Below, piece by piece: positions 44,579 through 55,525 of a stretch of DNA of 64,000 nt (positions within the stretch are counted from its first letter, which is position 1; each line of letters starts with the position of its first letter). This DNA comes from Plenodomus lindquistii (lineage: Eukaryota; Ascomycota; Dothideomycetes; Pleosporales; Leptosphaeriaceae): the NCBI GenBank assembly GCA_025504975.1, contig JANUWI010000006.1, forward strand, positions 496,001-560,000. Reading direction: 5' to 3'. The position numbers and the translations under genes were made by a program. The notes beneath the pieces are model-generated. The model saw nothing but the letters and a program-made list of their open reading frames with translations. It did no database searches and was not told where the DNA came from.

Positions 44579-46210
44579 ATGCCTTCTTTTCTCGCTGGAC
44601 TCCTTGGAGCAGTGCGCAAGGGTACCAGCAAGGTCGCTGCTAGTGCTTCGGTCACTGCACCTGCAAAGCGCCGCCAAAATGAGCTCGTTGAGGGATCTAC
44701 CACAGCTCGGCCTGCCGCCATCCAGCAGCAAGTACCATCACCCGCCCAGGCTACCTCTCTAGTGCCCAGTCCAGCTGTCAGTCGTCCCAAGTCTGCACTG
44801 TGTGTGCTTCCTCCGCCTGTGATCGCAGACCAGAGGTGTGAGATCTCTAGCCAGGTGGACTTCGACGCGGAGGAGCTCATCGCACCAAGCAGGCCTGATT
44901 CGCCAATCCCATCCGTTACAATCATCAAGAGGCCGGGTCGCTACAGCGAAACCGAGTACAACAACATGTCCATCGGTGACCTACGAGCTAAGGCACGACG
45001 ACGTGAACTTGAGTTGATCGAACATAACAAGCACTACTTGATCGAAGTGCTAACAATCTTCGATGACGAGTTTGATCAGCTCTACACGAGGAACGGCAGG
45101 TCATGGGAATGTGTACCCTATTCCAGAAATGCCGTCAAGTACCATAACGCGCAAATCTTGGCAGAACAGGCTGAGCGACGTCGTGCGAGGGCAGAGCTTG
45201 ATCGTGAGAAGAAAGCCGCGCGTTCCCAGGGGACTGGGCAAACTGTTGTGAAGAGCATTGAGACTGGGTCTGATACTGTACCAAAGCAGAACAAGACACA
45301 GAAGGTCTCCTCTCACAAGAGTCGCCCATCTACAGACTCTGGATACTCGACAGGAAGCATGGTAACGTCCACACGACCACACAAGGCTGAACCAGCCAAA
45401 ACCATCCCTTTCGGTATGACTACCGCCCAGGCTTCTGCTCTCAAGGCCGCCGCTCTCAAGGCCACTTCATCCACGACCACTCTATCCCAAGGCGCACAAT
45501 CCACTGCCGAGTCAAGCAGGACTGTACTGCCAAACGCCGCTTACCCCAAGGGCAAGAAGCGCGCCCTTTCGCACAATGTTCGAAAACCGTCCCAGCCATC
45601 GAAGAAAGTCAAGCAACTTGCCGCACCCAAGCCAGCCGCATCCAAGCTTGCCACCTTCCAAGCTACGCCAGACAAGCCTGTTCCCTCCAAAGCCGAGAAT
45701 AACAAGAGCAAGAAACGTGCGCTCCCAGAGGATGTCGATCATGCCCCAAAATCTCCAAAGAAGGCTAAGCTGCCCACCACGGAACAGGAAGCACCTCGAG
45801 TGATGAAGAAGCTGCAGCAACGACGGGCGCCTAGCCAGAAGGAAGAATCCACCCGGCCAACAAAGGCCGGCAAAGCTCCTTTGAAAGCTGCGCCACGACC
45901 AGGAGATGATCTCACCAGGAGTGAGGTTCAGCAAGACCCAGCGAGGAACCTAGGTGGCAGTAAGGGAAAAGAAAACGAGTTTCCACGCGAGGGCGATGCG
46001 CCTGTTCAACGGGTTGTGCAGCGTGCGAGCCGACGTGTACGTGGTCAGAAGCCTGTTGAGCCCCGAAAGAGTTTTGGCAAAAGGAAGGCCTGTGTGGAGG
46101 AGTCCAGCTCGGAGTCTGAGGGTGAGGACGACTGGATTGTCCAAGATGTCCAGGAACGGCCCAAGAAGAGGGTCAACAAGGGTATCTCGAAGTTCCTCGC
46201 TGGAAGATAG
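44579..46210 (+). CDS. Hypothetical basic, disordered protein
   Basis: Not recognised. 543 residues, single exon. The frame is open to 43844, but the ATG at 44579 is chosen because upstream translation is non-protein-like and a CT-rich leader (TTTCAC repeats near 44390-44410) precedes it. The one ordered part is about residues 120-205 (YNNMSIGDLRAKARRREL, then a helix ending AEQAERRRARAELDREKKAA). The remainder is Ser/Lys/Pro-rich with many KKRA, KKAK and KKVK clusters that resemble nuclear localisation signals, an acidic SSSESEGEDDW stretch and a basic end. A chromatin- or RNA-associated nuclear role would fit the composition but is only inference. Confidence 0.65.
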   Translation: MPSFLAGLLGAVRKGTSKVAASASVTAPAKRRQNELVEGSTTARPAAIQQQVPSPAQATSLVPSPAVSRPKSALCVLPPPVIADQRCEISSQVDFDAEELIAPSRPDSPIPSVTIIKRPGRYSETEYNNMSIGDLRAKARRRELELIEHNKHYLIEVLTIFDDEFDQLYTRNGRSWECVPYSRNAVKYHNAQILAEQAERRRARAELDREKKAARSQGTGQTVVKSIETGSDTVPKQNKTQKVSSHKSRPSTDSGYSTGSMVTSTRPHKAEPAKTIPFGMTTAQASALKAAALKATSSTTTLSQGAQSTAESSRTVLPNAAYPKGKKRALSHNVRKPSQPSKKVKQLAAPKPAASKLATFQATPDKPVPSKAENNKSKKRALPEDVDHAPKSPKKAKLPTTEQEAPRVMKKLQQRRAPSQKEESTRPTKAGKAPLKAAPRPGDDLTRSEVQQDPARNLGGSKGKENEFPREGDAPVQRVVQRASRRVRGQKPVEPRKSFGKRKACVEESSSESEGEDDWIVQDVQERPKKRVNKGISKFLAGR

Positions 46211-46789
46211 ATATAGCCCGGTACACTTGGATGTTGCTACTTGATCCTGCGGTTCCTTTTCTTGGTTTGGACTGTGTACGTCGACCTAATGTTTAATTTT
46301 ACTACCACGGCAGAGGGACTCATTACGCATGAAACAAGAGCTGCTTCGCAATGAAAGATCCATTCTCAAAATTGAGATTCACCATATGCTGTGCAAGTGA
46401 CGCCTTCCTCATTCGTGAGTACACACTGCGGGAAACATGAAATGCTACGTCACAATGAAAGCGCGTCTCCACCAACGCGTTTGTTCGTTTGCTCTCAATG
46501 CTTTCTGCAAAGAAAATGACGTAAACAGAGATGCGACCCAGCTTGTCAGCAGTACGAAGGTCCCAGTTCGCCGCCTCGAATCCAAAGGTGACTCACAAGT
46601 TGACCTCGACTGGCACCTGCAGCCTACCTCACCTTACTCTCACTACATCGACGACGTAACCCACTTATCTCGTCGCGCGCCACCCATTCTCAAGCCCTTC
46701 TGTTAAGCAGCTCCAACTCCAACGCCCACATATACCTCTTCGCCAGCAGCACCCCGACCTACAACCACTCAAGTTCGACCATCATCGTC
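46211..46789. other. Intergenic, 0.58 kb
   Basis: 3' region of the basic protein gene and promoter of the F-box gene. A short plus-strand frame at 46437-46706 has no support. The last 100 bases are CT/CA-rich leader-like sequence. Confidence 0.4.
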
Positions 46790-47653
46790 ATGAGCGCCTC
46801 ACAAGAAGCTCTCGGTATTGCGGAGATTCTGGAGAACGTCCTACAGCATCTCGGTCTGCGCGATACCTTGTACAATGTGCAGGCAGTCTCCAAGTTCTGG
46901 CGTAATTGCATTCGCGGTTCGGCGACTATCTGCAAGATGACCTTCCTCACACCGATTGTTGTTGGCGATGAGTGCGCCGATGAGCAGCTCTACAAGGCCT
47001 ACAAGTTTATTTTCTACAGACTCCCGTCGCGTCACTATAGTGATATCGCCTCAATTCTGGCACTTGATGAAGCTCCCACTCTGCCGAACATACGTCAAAA
47101 GATATTCGATACCTCTCAGCAGTCCTACGAAAGTGTTGCGGTCGGGCTGGTTAGGATGCAAGTATTCCTCGCTGAGGATCAAATCATACGGCCCTATCAC
47201 GCCAACTTCAAAAGTGGTATCGCCGACATGTTCGCACTGGGCTTGATCTGCACTCCTACAACTCATCCGCAGATCCTGCGTCACTTCTGGTGCGACCAAG
47301 GTTGTATCTGGACTGGTTATGGTGCCCACGGCGTGCTTTACATTCACGATATCGAATCCAAGAACTACAGCTGCTTCGTTGCACATTCTAACGTCTTTGA
47401 TCATATCTCAGAATTGAAGGCGCTCTGTTCATCAGCCAATTGGCTAGACTCGTCTCTTACAAAGCCCGCCCTGACTATTGTCAGTGTCTTCATGCCGGTA
47501 ACATGCAAACGTCCGGTCTGGAAGACCGCTACAGGACGTTGCGACCGCACGACTGGCGTCACCATTCGAGACTTTATTCAGCTCTTGACCACGGTCGCGA
47601 TCGATTTCCGGGAAGGATCTGACCTCTCTAAGACGTTGACCGTAAGTGAATAA
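46790..47653 (+). CDS. F-box-like protein
   Basis: 287 residues in one exon. The N-terminal ~45 residues read as an F-box (ILENVLQHLGLRDTLYNVQA then SKFWRNCI), the element that binds Skp1 in SCF ubiquitin ligases. The rest is unlike any repeat type used for substrate binding and resembles the large lineage-specific F-box/2EXR families of Pleosporales. The stop follows a GTAAGT; if that is used as a donor, an intron ending near 47695 would replace the last two residues by a few others, so the exact C-terminus is unsure. Confidence 0.65.
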   Translation: MSASQEALGIAEILENVLQHLGLRDTLYNVQAVSKFWRNCIRGSATICKMTFLTPIVVGDECADEQLYKAYKFIFYRLPSRHYSDIASILALDEAPTLPNIRQKIFDTSQQSYESVAVGLVRMQVFLAEDQIIRPYHANFKSGIADMFALGLICTPTTHPQILRHFWCDQGCIWTGYGAHGVLYIHDIESKNYSCFVAHSNVFDHISELKALCSSANWLDSSLTKPALTIVSVFMPVTCKRPVWKTATGRCDRTTGVTIRDFIQLLTTVAIDFREGSDLSKTLTVSE

Positions 47654-48322
47654 ACATGTGGTCCCGACAATGCATCAGTAGCATGGTCTCAACAGTTTTG
47701 CACTACTTGAAGAGTTCCCAAGTGACCTACCAAATAAGATTAAAACTTCCTTGATGCGAAGGTAGTCGGTCTATGATCTGGGCAGCAGTACAAGAAAGTG
47801 TGGAATATGGGGGCTTACGGAGCATCATGCAGCAATGAAACTTTTTCCGTGATACCTATGATATGTACCGAAAAGCGATTGAAGGAAGATTGGTGTCAAA
47901 CTAAAACACGTACAAAAAACCTAAACTTACGTTGTTGAAATATATGACCCTGTGCGTGACAAGTCCATGTGCTACCCGGGCGACCTGTCCATTGCAGATC
48001 CGACTAAAGATCAATCACATCCATCAGCCACAGGTAAACCTTCATTCCCCGCCTCCACGTTTCCAACATAGTTTGGGAGCACTTGGCGGTACAAGGCGAT
48101 GTAGGATGTAACGATTGCGTGCTATTCAGGATTTGTACAAAGAGGGTGCCATGAAACCTCGTCCACGAAACAAAGATATGTACAAAATCGAAACCCACCA
48201 TTCCAGAGCGAAGTACCCCATGTGTGACAATCCAGTCTGCTACCTGCGCAGCCCATCGAGCGACACCAAAGATTACTCGTATTCGTCCTGCACGCGTGAA
48301 CCTTCATACTACACCTCAGCGT
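47654..48322. other. Intergenic between convergent genes
   Basis: 3' regions of the F-box gene (plus) and the polygalacturonase gene (minus). No gene seen; frames of 60-75 codons have no support. Confidence 0.45.
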
Positions 48323-49531
48323 CTAAGAGCACTCGGTAACGGAAGGCACGTTCGAGCAGCTGGCATAGGTCTTACCACCCGTAACCACAACATTGCTCCA
48401 AGTCCAACCAGTGCACGAAGTCGAGCTTCCGCAAGTGACAACAACATCATAGCCGCTGGACGCAACAGCGCCAGAGCCCTTGATATTACTGAGGACCAAG
48501 CCCGTGATCGGAACACCTGTATCAGCAGTTCCATGGAGATCACCACCATCGTAGTTCTGCTCGAGAAGGATGCCGTACTTTGAGATAAGGGAGAGAGTAA
48601 TACCGGTGTAGGTGACCTTGTTGATCTTTCCGGTTGTGCCGACAGAGGCCTTGACACGGATTCCGTTTGTGGACTTGGTGACTGTTGAAGCGGAGAAGGT
48701 GACGGTGTCGACAGTGTTGTTCGAGCGACCGCCCACGGAACCGATGGAGAGACCGTGGCCACCGGAACAGAGGCCGTTCTTGAAGGTGATGCTCTGCATG
48801 TGATGTTAGTGACTGGATCATGACTCGCTTTGGAAGTGGATGCTACTTACTGTTCCAGAGTTAACGGCAACGCAATCATCCTGATTGTATACCTTTGCGC
48901 CGTCGATAACAACGTTGTTGCTGGTGCCGATATCGAAGCCATCAGTATTGTGTCCTAGTGCGCCGGTGTCTCCAGCAGAGTCGTCGATGGTCATGCCAGT
49001 GATGGTGAGACCATCGCTGCCAGCAATGCTGACAGCCTGAACAGGAGTGTTTTTGATGTTCAAGTTGGTGATGGTTGAGGACTTCAGGTTGTGCGCAGCA
49101 AAGAACTTGGGCTTGGTCTTGCCACCGTTACCGCCCTGGCCATCCCACCAGCGCGCACCATCAGCGTCGAGCACACTGCCTGAGGCACCTTGGACAGTGA
49201 TCTTGTTTCCACCGATGCTGAGTAGAGGTCCAGCCCACTCTTTGTAGCCCCAGGTGGTTGTGCCTTGGAAGATGACAGTCGTGCCATCGGCAAGCTTGGA
49301 GAGGTCTAGGGTGGTGCCGGATGGTACAGCAAGGCTGCTAAGGACCATCGTGGCACATGCTGTGGCTGACTGGGAGGCTGCAGCAGCACCATCAGCCCCA
49401 GTAAAGGTACATGATGTGGCGCGTTTGGCTGCTACAGGGGCCTTGGGGGCTGCAGTGATTTCTGGTGCAGGGACTGCGGCAGCAGACGCGACCAGGGCCG
49501 CAGCAACGAAACCAAGAGTTAAGGCAACCAT
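48323..49531 (-). CDS. Secreted endopolygalacturonase (GH28)
   Basis: Hydrolyses alpha-1,4 bonds of pectic polygalacturonan outside the cell. Two exons (49531-48851, 48793-48323) give 383 residues, normal for fungal endo-PG. A signal peptide (about 1-20) is followed by a short propeptide ending in the dibasic AAKR (about residue 37), a Kex2-type site, before ATSCTFTG. The GH28 active-site set is complete: NTDGFD (195-200), DDC (218-220), GHG (239-241) and RVK (273-275) in place of the common RIK. Right-handed beta-helix repeats are evident (NLKSSTITNLNIKNTPVQAV and similar). A TATAAA box lies at 49628-49623 on the minus strand, about 95 bases upstream. A CTGGGG (CreA-type) site near 49990 would suit catabolite repression, which is inference. 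Confidence 0.93.
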
Positions 49532-49622
49532 TGTGTATATGGCTTGTTATTGACCAAGCTGTGCTTGGATGGATGAGAGTGCTGCTTGGCTGCTTGGCTT
49601 CGAAGCTTGGTATGTCAAGACA

Positions 49623-49628
49623 TTTATA
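49623..49628 (-). promoter_or_regulatory. TATA box of the polygalacturonase gene
   Basis: TATAAA on the minus strand 92-97 bases upstream of the polygalacturonase ATG, followed by repeated CCAAGC sequence in the presumed leader. Confidence 0.55.
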
Positions 49629-50637
49629 CGTCTTGGAGGGTGTGTATCAGGTTTAGTGGTGCCATGCGACTGACGCAACCATAATTCATGGATGGCACAA
49701 TTTTTCCATGATGGAGATGAAGTGAATTTCCGAAACCCTCCAATGAGTAAGGCCCACACGTCTATTCGCATCCCTAAGTCGTCACTCGTTGCGTAGCTTG
49801 TACCTCTCTGAGTAGTTTATTTGATCAAGTGACATTGCGAGGTGTGGGACAACAGAGATGGAGCCTTATCGTTCCACCAATTGAACAATGGCTTTGAGTC
49901 TGAAAAGTGATGGCGTGCAGGCGGGGGAGAATCCGGGGTCATACCTATGAGCCGGAGATAAATTAATACACTAGTAAATGACCGGCATCCTGGGGTTAGT
50001 ATTCTCCATGTGGTTAGCGACCTCTCCGCGGACCTGTTTCTAGACCGATTTCGAACGTCGAAACAAGCCGTCCGCTATAGTTCCCAAGTCCGAAAAGTAT
50101 TCGGGTCATGTATAATCTGACCAATCGCGTTGGAGTGTTCGAAGCGCATTGCGGGAGTAATCTCTTAATTCACTCTGGAAGGTCGACCCTGCTGCGTTGG
50201 CAGCCCTCGTCTATCTTCGACGTGCCAAAATCACCCCCTGCAGCTGTCATAGCGACGAGCGTAGAAGGAGATTCAGAGGTCTCAGGTTTCCCTGATGCCA
50301 AGTAGTCTTTCGTACCCACTACCGTTCAGGGCCGACTCGAAAATTCAGCTCCTCCATATCAACGTCGTTCATGTATACGCCTCTACCATCCTTTATCTCT
50401 TCACGTGCTCGTTGAGGCGTGTGTAGAATGCCCTCCATTGTTTCGTTAGTGAGTTTGCGGGTCATGCTGATTATGTTGGATCCTGTCTTATGCATGATAG
50501 TGTTTCGTGTATTCAGTGATACGGTAGACGTTATGCCCACGCATCCAGCAATCCCGTAAATCGGTGAGTAGTCCATGAAATGGGAACTAATAAAATAAAG
50601 ACTAAGGTCTCCTTCTTCCACGGAAGGTCGGATCGAA

Positions 50638-51120
50638 CTATGGTGGCGAATGATCCCTAGCCCCTGGGTTCTTGACATTGGAGCTAGGAACGGAGCTCGA
50701 CCCGAAGTACATGTTCATAGTGCCTGCATGGTAACCAGCAAGTAAAGCCTCAAAGTCTGCATAAGTCTTCCAGAATAGTGGCCATGCATGTTTTGTAATG
50801 ATGCTGGCATCATCCGGATTCTCCATCAATGGTGCAACAAAGGGCCTTATCTCCTGTATGGCGATGCCGGGCTTCGGCATCCGACTAATGCACGAAAAAG
50901 AACGGATGGCCTGGTTACGGCTTGGCTCTTGGGTTGAGACGATGCTCCACATTGTACGATTCGCGTTATTGATACGAAGGTTGTGAAAGAAGTAAACGCT
51001 GTTGCTCCAGCAGATCAACTTGTGTGTCGTCGTATACACTAATGGTGGTGCTGCTAGTAGAAGGCCTAGTCTGGAACCCAAAGTAGGACTCGCAACTGGG
51101 GGTGGTGGATTTGTTTTCAC
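50638..51120 (-). pseudogene. 2EXR/DUF7730-like fragment
   Basis: The frame is open for 160 codons but starts from GTG, without an ATG where a gene should begin. The part around YFFHNLRINNANRTMW and SRNQAIRSFSCI resembles the segment of fungal 2EXR/DUF7730 proteins in which a disrupted strand-helix (N..F.F...) is followed by R..AIRS. The usual N-terminal LP.EIR motif is missing. An acceptor-like CACTTAG lies about 30 bases upstream of 51120, so an upstream exon may exist; I could not find one. It is either a truncated remnant or the last exon of an unresolved gene. Confidence 0.4.
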
Positions 51121-52736
51121 GAGAGTAGATACGTCTACACCAACGTTTCTTTTCTAAGTGTTAGCGTTGGTGCAACTACCTGCACAGTACCCGTGCCTGG
51201 ACCATCATCACCTTAGATTACGTAGACAAAATCGGCGTCTTACTCTGGATCCTCGGGTGTAGACTTTCAGTCTCCGGGGACGAATTTCGTTGCGAAAATG
51301 TGGTTGGCCATAAGTTCATACTTCGACGTCAAGTTGGAGCAACCGACCGCGTGGTGCCATCATAATTGTCATAGGGTCAAATGGCAGTGTCAGTTTAGGG
51401 ATTTTCCTGAGTTGCGATGTGCTTCGTGAAAACCTCAATATTCTTGTATCCCTGTCTTTGCTCAAGTGTGTTCAGAATGTCCCATCACACTTCCTTGAGA
51501 TGAGGGTCAATGAAGGAGGCAGCACAGAGTCTGCAGACTCGCAGCACTGGGCGGCTACCCATGGAAAAGTGGGCGTTTTTGTCGTCTTACATGCATCTGG
51601 AGGGGTTGTAAGGTTAAGCAACGCGCGCAAACTCTCTGCTGAAAGAGCATGTAACAAGCTCGTGTGGTAGAAGCTGTCCATAAGTAATGGGGTTTGTGGC
51701 TGAGAGGTTGACTGCAGGTTGGGCCTTTGGGAGGAATCATTTTCTTTCGGCCTGATCGTCTGAAATGCAGTTGAATCCCCATGCTATGACTGGCTAACAC
51801 TACATCGTTGGGAGACCTGTCAAACGGTTCGTCCGGAGGTCAGATATATAGTCTTCGATCATCGGAAGGACCTGTGAGTTGATTCGGGTGTTTGGATCCG
51901 CACACACGACCACCCCGCACGCGGCACAAGGCAGTTCGCAATGGTGCATTGTCTGGCCGATGATGTGACTGTATTCCAATGACGCTCACATTCTTGTAAG
52001 ACGCGTAGAGAGATGTAACGGCAAAACTTTGCGTGGTACTGGCGTTGTTGAAGGTGCGTCCGATAGCGCAAGGTCGGAGAGGAAGGGGTTGCGATGGCAG
52101 AGATGGTCAAGCTACAGCTGACAGGAAGCTCGCATTCTGCACCTGTTCCGCTCAGCAAGCCCTACCGTTCACCAGACCCGCATCTGCTGCCATTTCTCTG
52201 AACATGGCGGCGCGGGATGAGAGGAGAAGTCTGTCTGTCAGCTCTCGAGGTTACGTCCTCTATTTGAAGGTCATTTCATATCTAGCCGCTTTGGGACGTA
52301 GTGAACTGGCCGGGGTGATGACCCTCTGCCTACGCTCCGAAACATCAAGGTATAGAATCAGTTCTTTTGACAGATTGAAACTACAGGCAAGAAGAAATGG
52401 AGTCGAACTACCGAGATCGGACTTCCGGATCATTCATCAGGCCACCCAACTGTGGACGGCACACTCGCTCTTTTCGCTCTTTTCTGGGCAACCGTATAAC
52501 TCCAGCTCTGACTCGTACAATGCAGTGTTGGACGGGTTGAATTTATCGAAGCGACAGACGGAACTGTCGGCTTGTTCCTCTTGGAAATCGCATGATTCCT
52601 CTTTGCAAAAGAAGTATAAGTACCAAAGGCAAGTTCCGACATGGCAATCAGATGAACACGGAGCCGTCATCTTTTCACGCCTTTAAAGTTCAGCATCTTG
52701 TAGAGTATAGTCAAAGATACCATTCCTGAAGTCATC

Positions 52737-53882
52737 ATGGAAGCGGAAACAGCACAAATCCGCGCCCTCTACGCCACAGCGAATACTGCCGAACGACAAG
52801 CCATCCAGGAACAACTCCGCGACCTCCAACGCGACCTCTACACCGACTGGGAGATTCTCTTCGGTCTTGGAACCGCGTCTCTACAATGGTCACTTATTCA
52901 AATCGGCGTCGACCTCTCCACCTTCTCCACACTTTCATCTTCCCAAACCCCAATCACACACCAAGACCTCGTCCAGTCCACGCAAGCAGCCCCAAGCCTT
53001 CTGAGCCACCTCCTCCGCTCCTTCGCAGCCTTTGGTCTCATCACCGAGACCGCCAAAGACACCTTCTCCGCGAACCGCACTACGCGTATCTTCACGGACC
53101 CGCACGTCATCGGCGCAATGCCCCATATCACTGATGTACATGCGCCTGTCGCGCACGCTCTCCCTGGCTATCTGCGCGAGCACAAATACCAAGATATGAC
53201 AGACTCCACAGACCTCCCGTTCCACACCGTACTCCGCACCGACCTCAGCCCCTTCGAATAGATGAAGCGCGACGGCACCCAAATGAAAGCCATGGGCCAC
53301 GTAATGGTGCTCGACACATCGCTAAGCTGGGTGTCCTCCTACCCTGTCGAGCGCGAAGTCGATACTTTCAAACCTTCCGCCGACTCCGCGCTGCTCGTTG
53401 ATATCGGCGGCGGTTTTGGTCAACACTCCATTGCGTTCCGGAAAGCGTTTCCCCAGCTTGAAGGCCGTGTCTTGGTACAAGATGTTGCGTCGACACTTGC
53501 GCATGCTCCCGAGATCGAGGGGATAGAGTTCTTGGAGCATAATTTCTTCACGTTACAGCCGATCAAGGGCGCGAAGTTCTATTATCTCAGGAATATCATG
53601 CATGATTGGGCGGATGGGGATTGTATTCGTATTCTGAAGAGTGTTATACCGGCTATGGGGCCGGAGTCGCGCATTTTGATCGATGAGGTGGTGCTGCCGG
53701 AGACGAAGGTGTCGTGGCAGGTTGCTGTTATGGATATTGCGATGATGGCTTGTTTGGGTGGGATTGAGAGGGGTAGAGAGGAGTGGGTGGGCTTGTTGGA
53801 TAGGGCGGGGTTGAATATGGTGGATCTGTTTACGTATGATGATGTAAGATCTCACAGTATTATTGCGGCGGTGCCTAAGTAG
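52737..53882 (+). pseudogene. O-methyltransferase broken by one in-frame TAG
   Basis: S-adenosylmethionine-dependent O-methyltransferase of the plant/fungal small-molecule (COMT-like) family, found in secondary metabolism. The frame from ATG 52737 to stop 53882 is uninterrupted for 381 codon positions except for TAG at 53259-53261 (position 175), right before an in-frame ATG. Before it lie the dimerisation/winged-helix part; after it the SAM-binding VDIGGGFGQ (about 221-229) and the catalytic-type MHDW (His about 289). Family members usually have Trp at this place, so a TGG-to-TAG change is the simplest reading; on the other strand that is CpA to TpA, the RIP signature. No other damage is visible, so inactivation would be recent. 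A sequencing error or stop readthrough are alternatives. Confidence 0.8.
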
Positions 53883-54151
53883 GGGTCTTGTGGAGGCACA
53901 ATGTGGATATATTCGTACAGTATGAGAGACTCAACTTCTTTCATTTGCAATACAATGTCCTCGGCTAATTCAGATATTTGGCGTCTATGTAAGAAACTCT
54001 GCGAGCTTCGTGCCAATCTTATCAGTCAAACCAATTGTGTGCATACCATAGCTCCGAGTTTTCCTTGTAAAAGGAACCGACCGAACGGCGAGCACAGTAT
54101 TCCTATCCGTCTTGCAGCAATGCGCTGGCTCGTGTGCAGTCCCATCAGTCT

Positions 54152-55020
54152 CTAAGACGGCAACCACCCCTCAACCCACTCCGCAACGCTTATAGCCGGA
54201 AGTCTAATCGGATCCGGACGAAGGCACCACCGGTACGGGACGACAGCCTCATCGAGAACGAGTTCATCGTCTTGGTCGAGACGGCCAACGTCTTCAACGG
54301 GCAGGGAGTCCGCAAGATTGTAGACGCGCATGTTCCGTAGGTTCTCGAAATACATCTGGGGGTATGTGGTGACCCTATCACGCTCTACACCTTCGACGAG
54401 CTCGACAGGCTGCTCCCAGTTTATGCTGCCTTGTTTGGTGCAGATCTTAACTGCCTGGTGGATGAAGCGGTGGACGTTGGCCATCTGCAAGTCGTCGATC
54501 GTAGAGTAGCGGATCTGACCGATGCGGCGACGTGTGTCCTCGAGGTCGAATCGCGCGCCGTCCTTGATTAGATATTAGTCAAAGAAGCTTGTGTTGTCTT
54601 TGTAGATCATACCGGAAGAGTTAGGAAGGCCTGCGCTTCGTTGCCGATGTCGTTCAACAATGTGTGAACTAGGAAATTGCCCAGCTTGTCCTTGATTATG
54701 CGTGGTGGGGAACCGAGGACATGGCTCTTGATCATATCTTGAACCAGTTTGTTCGCTTCCATGTACACAGTACGGCAGGTGGCAAGTATCGCAGTTGAGA
54801 CGTGCCTGGTGACGAGAATGACCTTGACGTTGGGTATGCTAGCTTGTGACACCACAGTGTTCTTGACGGAGGGTCGCAGATACTCATAAATCATGAGTCG
54901 AATCTCAACAGGGAGGCCCATGAAGTGGGGTGCCATATTTTTGAGTTGATGGCGAGGGACGTGTGGTAAGTGTGATCTCTGTGGAAGTGGTATTGTGACG
55001 CGAGTAACGCGGTGCTCCAT
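54152..55020 (-). CDS. 2EXR/F-box-like protein A
   Basis: Two exons, 55020-54613 and 54562-54152, give 272 residues. The intron (GTATGATC donor, GACTAAT branch region, ATCAAG acceptor) is only 50 bases and its removal joins AFLTLP to DGARFDLEDTRRRIG in frame. The N-terminal motif FMGLPVEIRLMIYEYL is the F-box/2EXR-type opening of a very large fungal family of unknown function. The following HVSTAILATCRTVYMEANKL is the usual second motif. The first in-frame ATG is used; a start at MAPHFMG about 28 residues later is possible. A paralogue lies 0.5 kb upstream on the same strand. Confidence 0.7.
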
Positions 55021-55525
55021 GGGTTAGAGAGGTGACTGATGCCTGTAGGTGAAAAATTGGAGGGGGTTGGGGCAATCAAACGCGCATGATGTACGTATTC
55101 GGACTAGACATTCACTCACTCGGCAATTTAAGCTATCACGCTTGCACATTTCCACGTCATTATGTATTCATTGATCGCACATGAATTCGACCGGCTGATG
55201 CTGATGCAGGGTGTCAACAATGAATGTTTGTCTTTTTTCTAGGTTTTGTAACTACAGTACAATAGAGACTTAAGAGACATCCCTCATAGGGTCCGCTCTT
55301 CGAATCTCACAACCTCGAGTCCCACACAGACTCCTCACCTACTCATGGTGACATTCATTCCCTCACCCATGTCTCCCGACTCATGTCTGACATCCCAAAC
55401 CGGGACTTGTCTTCATATGCAGCTGGTATCGTGTACTTTGTCAAGGCAAGCTCGTCGCTCATCAGATTCCCAACGCGCTTTGTAGAACAGCGAGATGCCG
55501 GAAGACTGCAGCTTTCTTGGAAAGC
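55021..55525. other. Intergenic between the two 2EXR-like genes
   Basis: Promoter of gene A and 3' region of gene B; no other feature seen. Confidence 0.4.

Larger units (their letters stand above)
49532..52736. other. 3.2-kb stretch with one gene remnant
   Basis: Contains the polygalacturonase promoter and, at 50638-51120, a 2EXR-like fragment listed separately. The frame at 52033-52686 (plus) is arginine/serine-rich and not credible. The remainder shows no gene, RNA or transposon that I can recognise. Confidence 0.45.

Noticed and set aside
48316..48762. Minus-strand frame of 148 codons overlapping the polygalacturonase
   Set aside because: Out-of-frame shadow; the GH28 active-site motifs are in the other frame.
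52033..52686. 217-codon plus-strand frame upstream of the O-methyltransferase
   Set aside because: Arg/Ser-rich translation without structure or family; no promoter signal noted.
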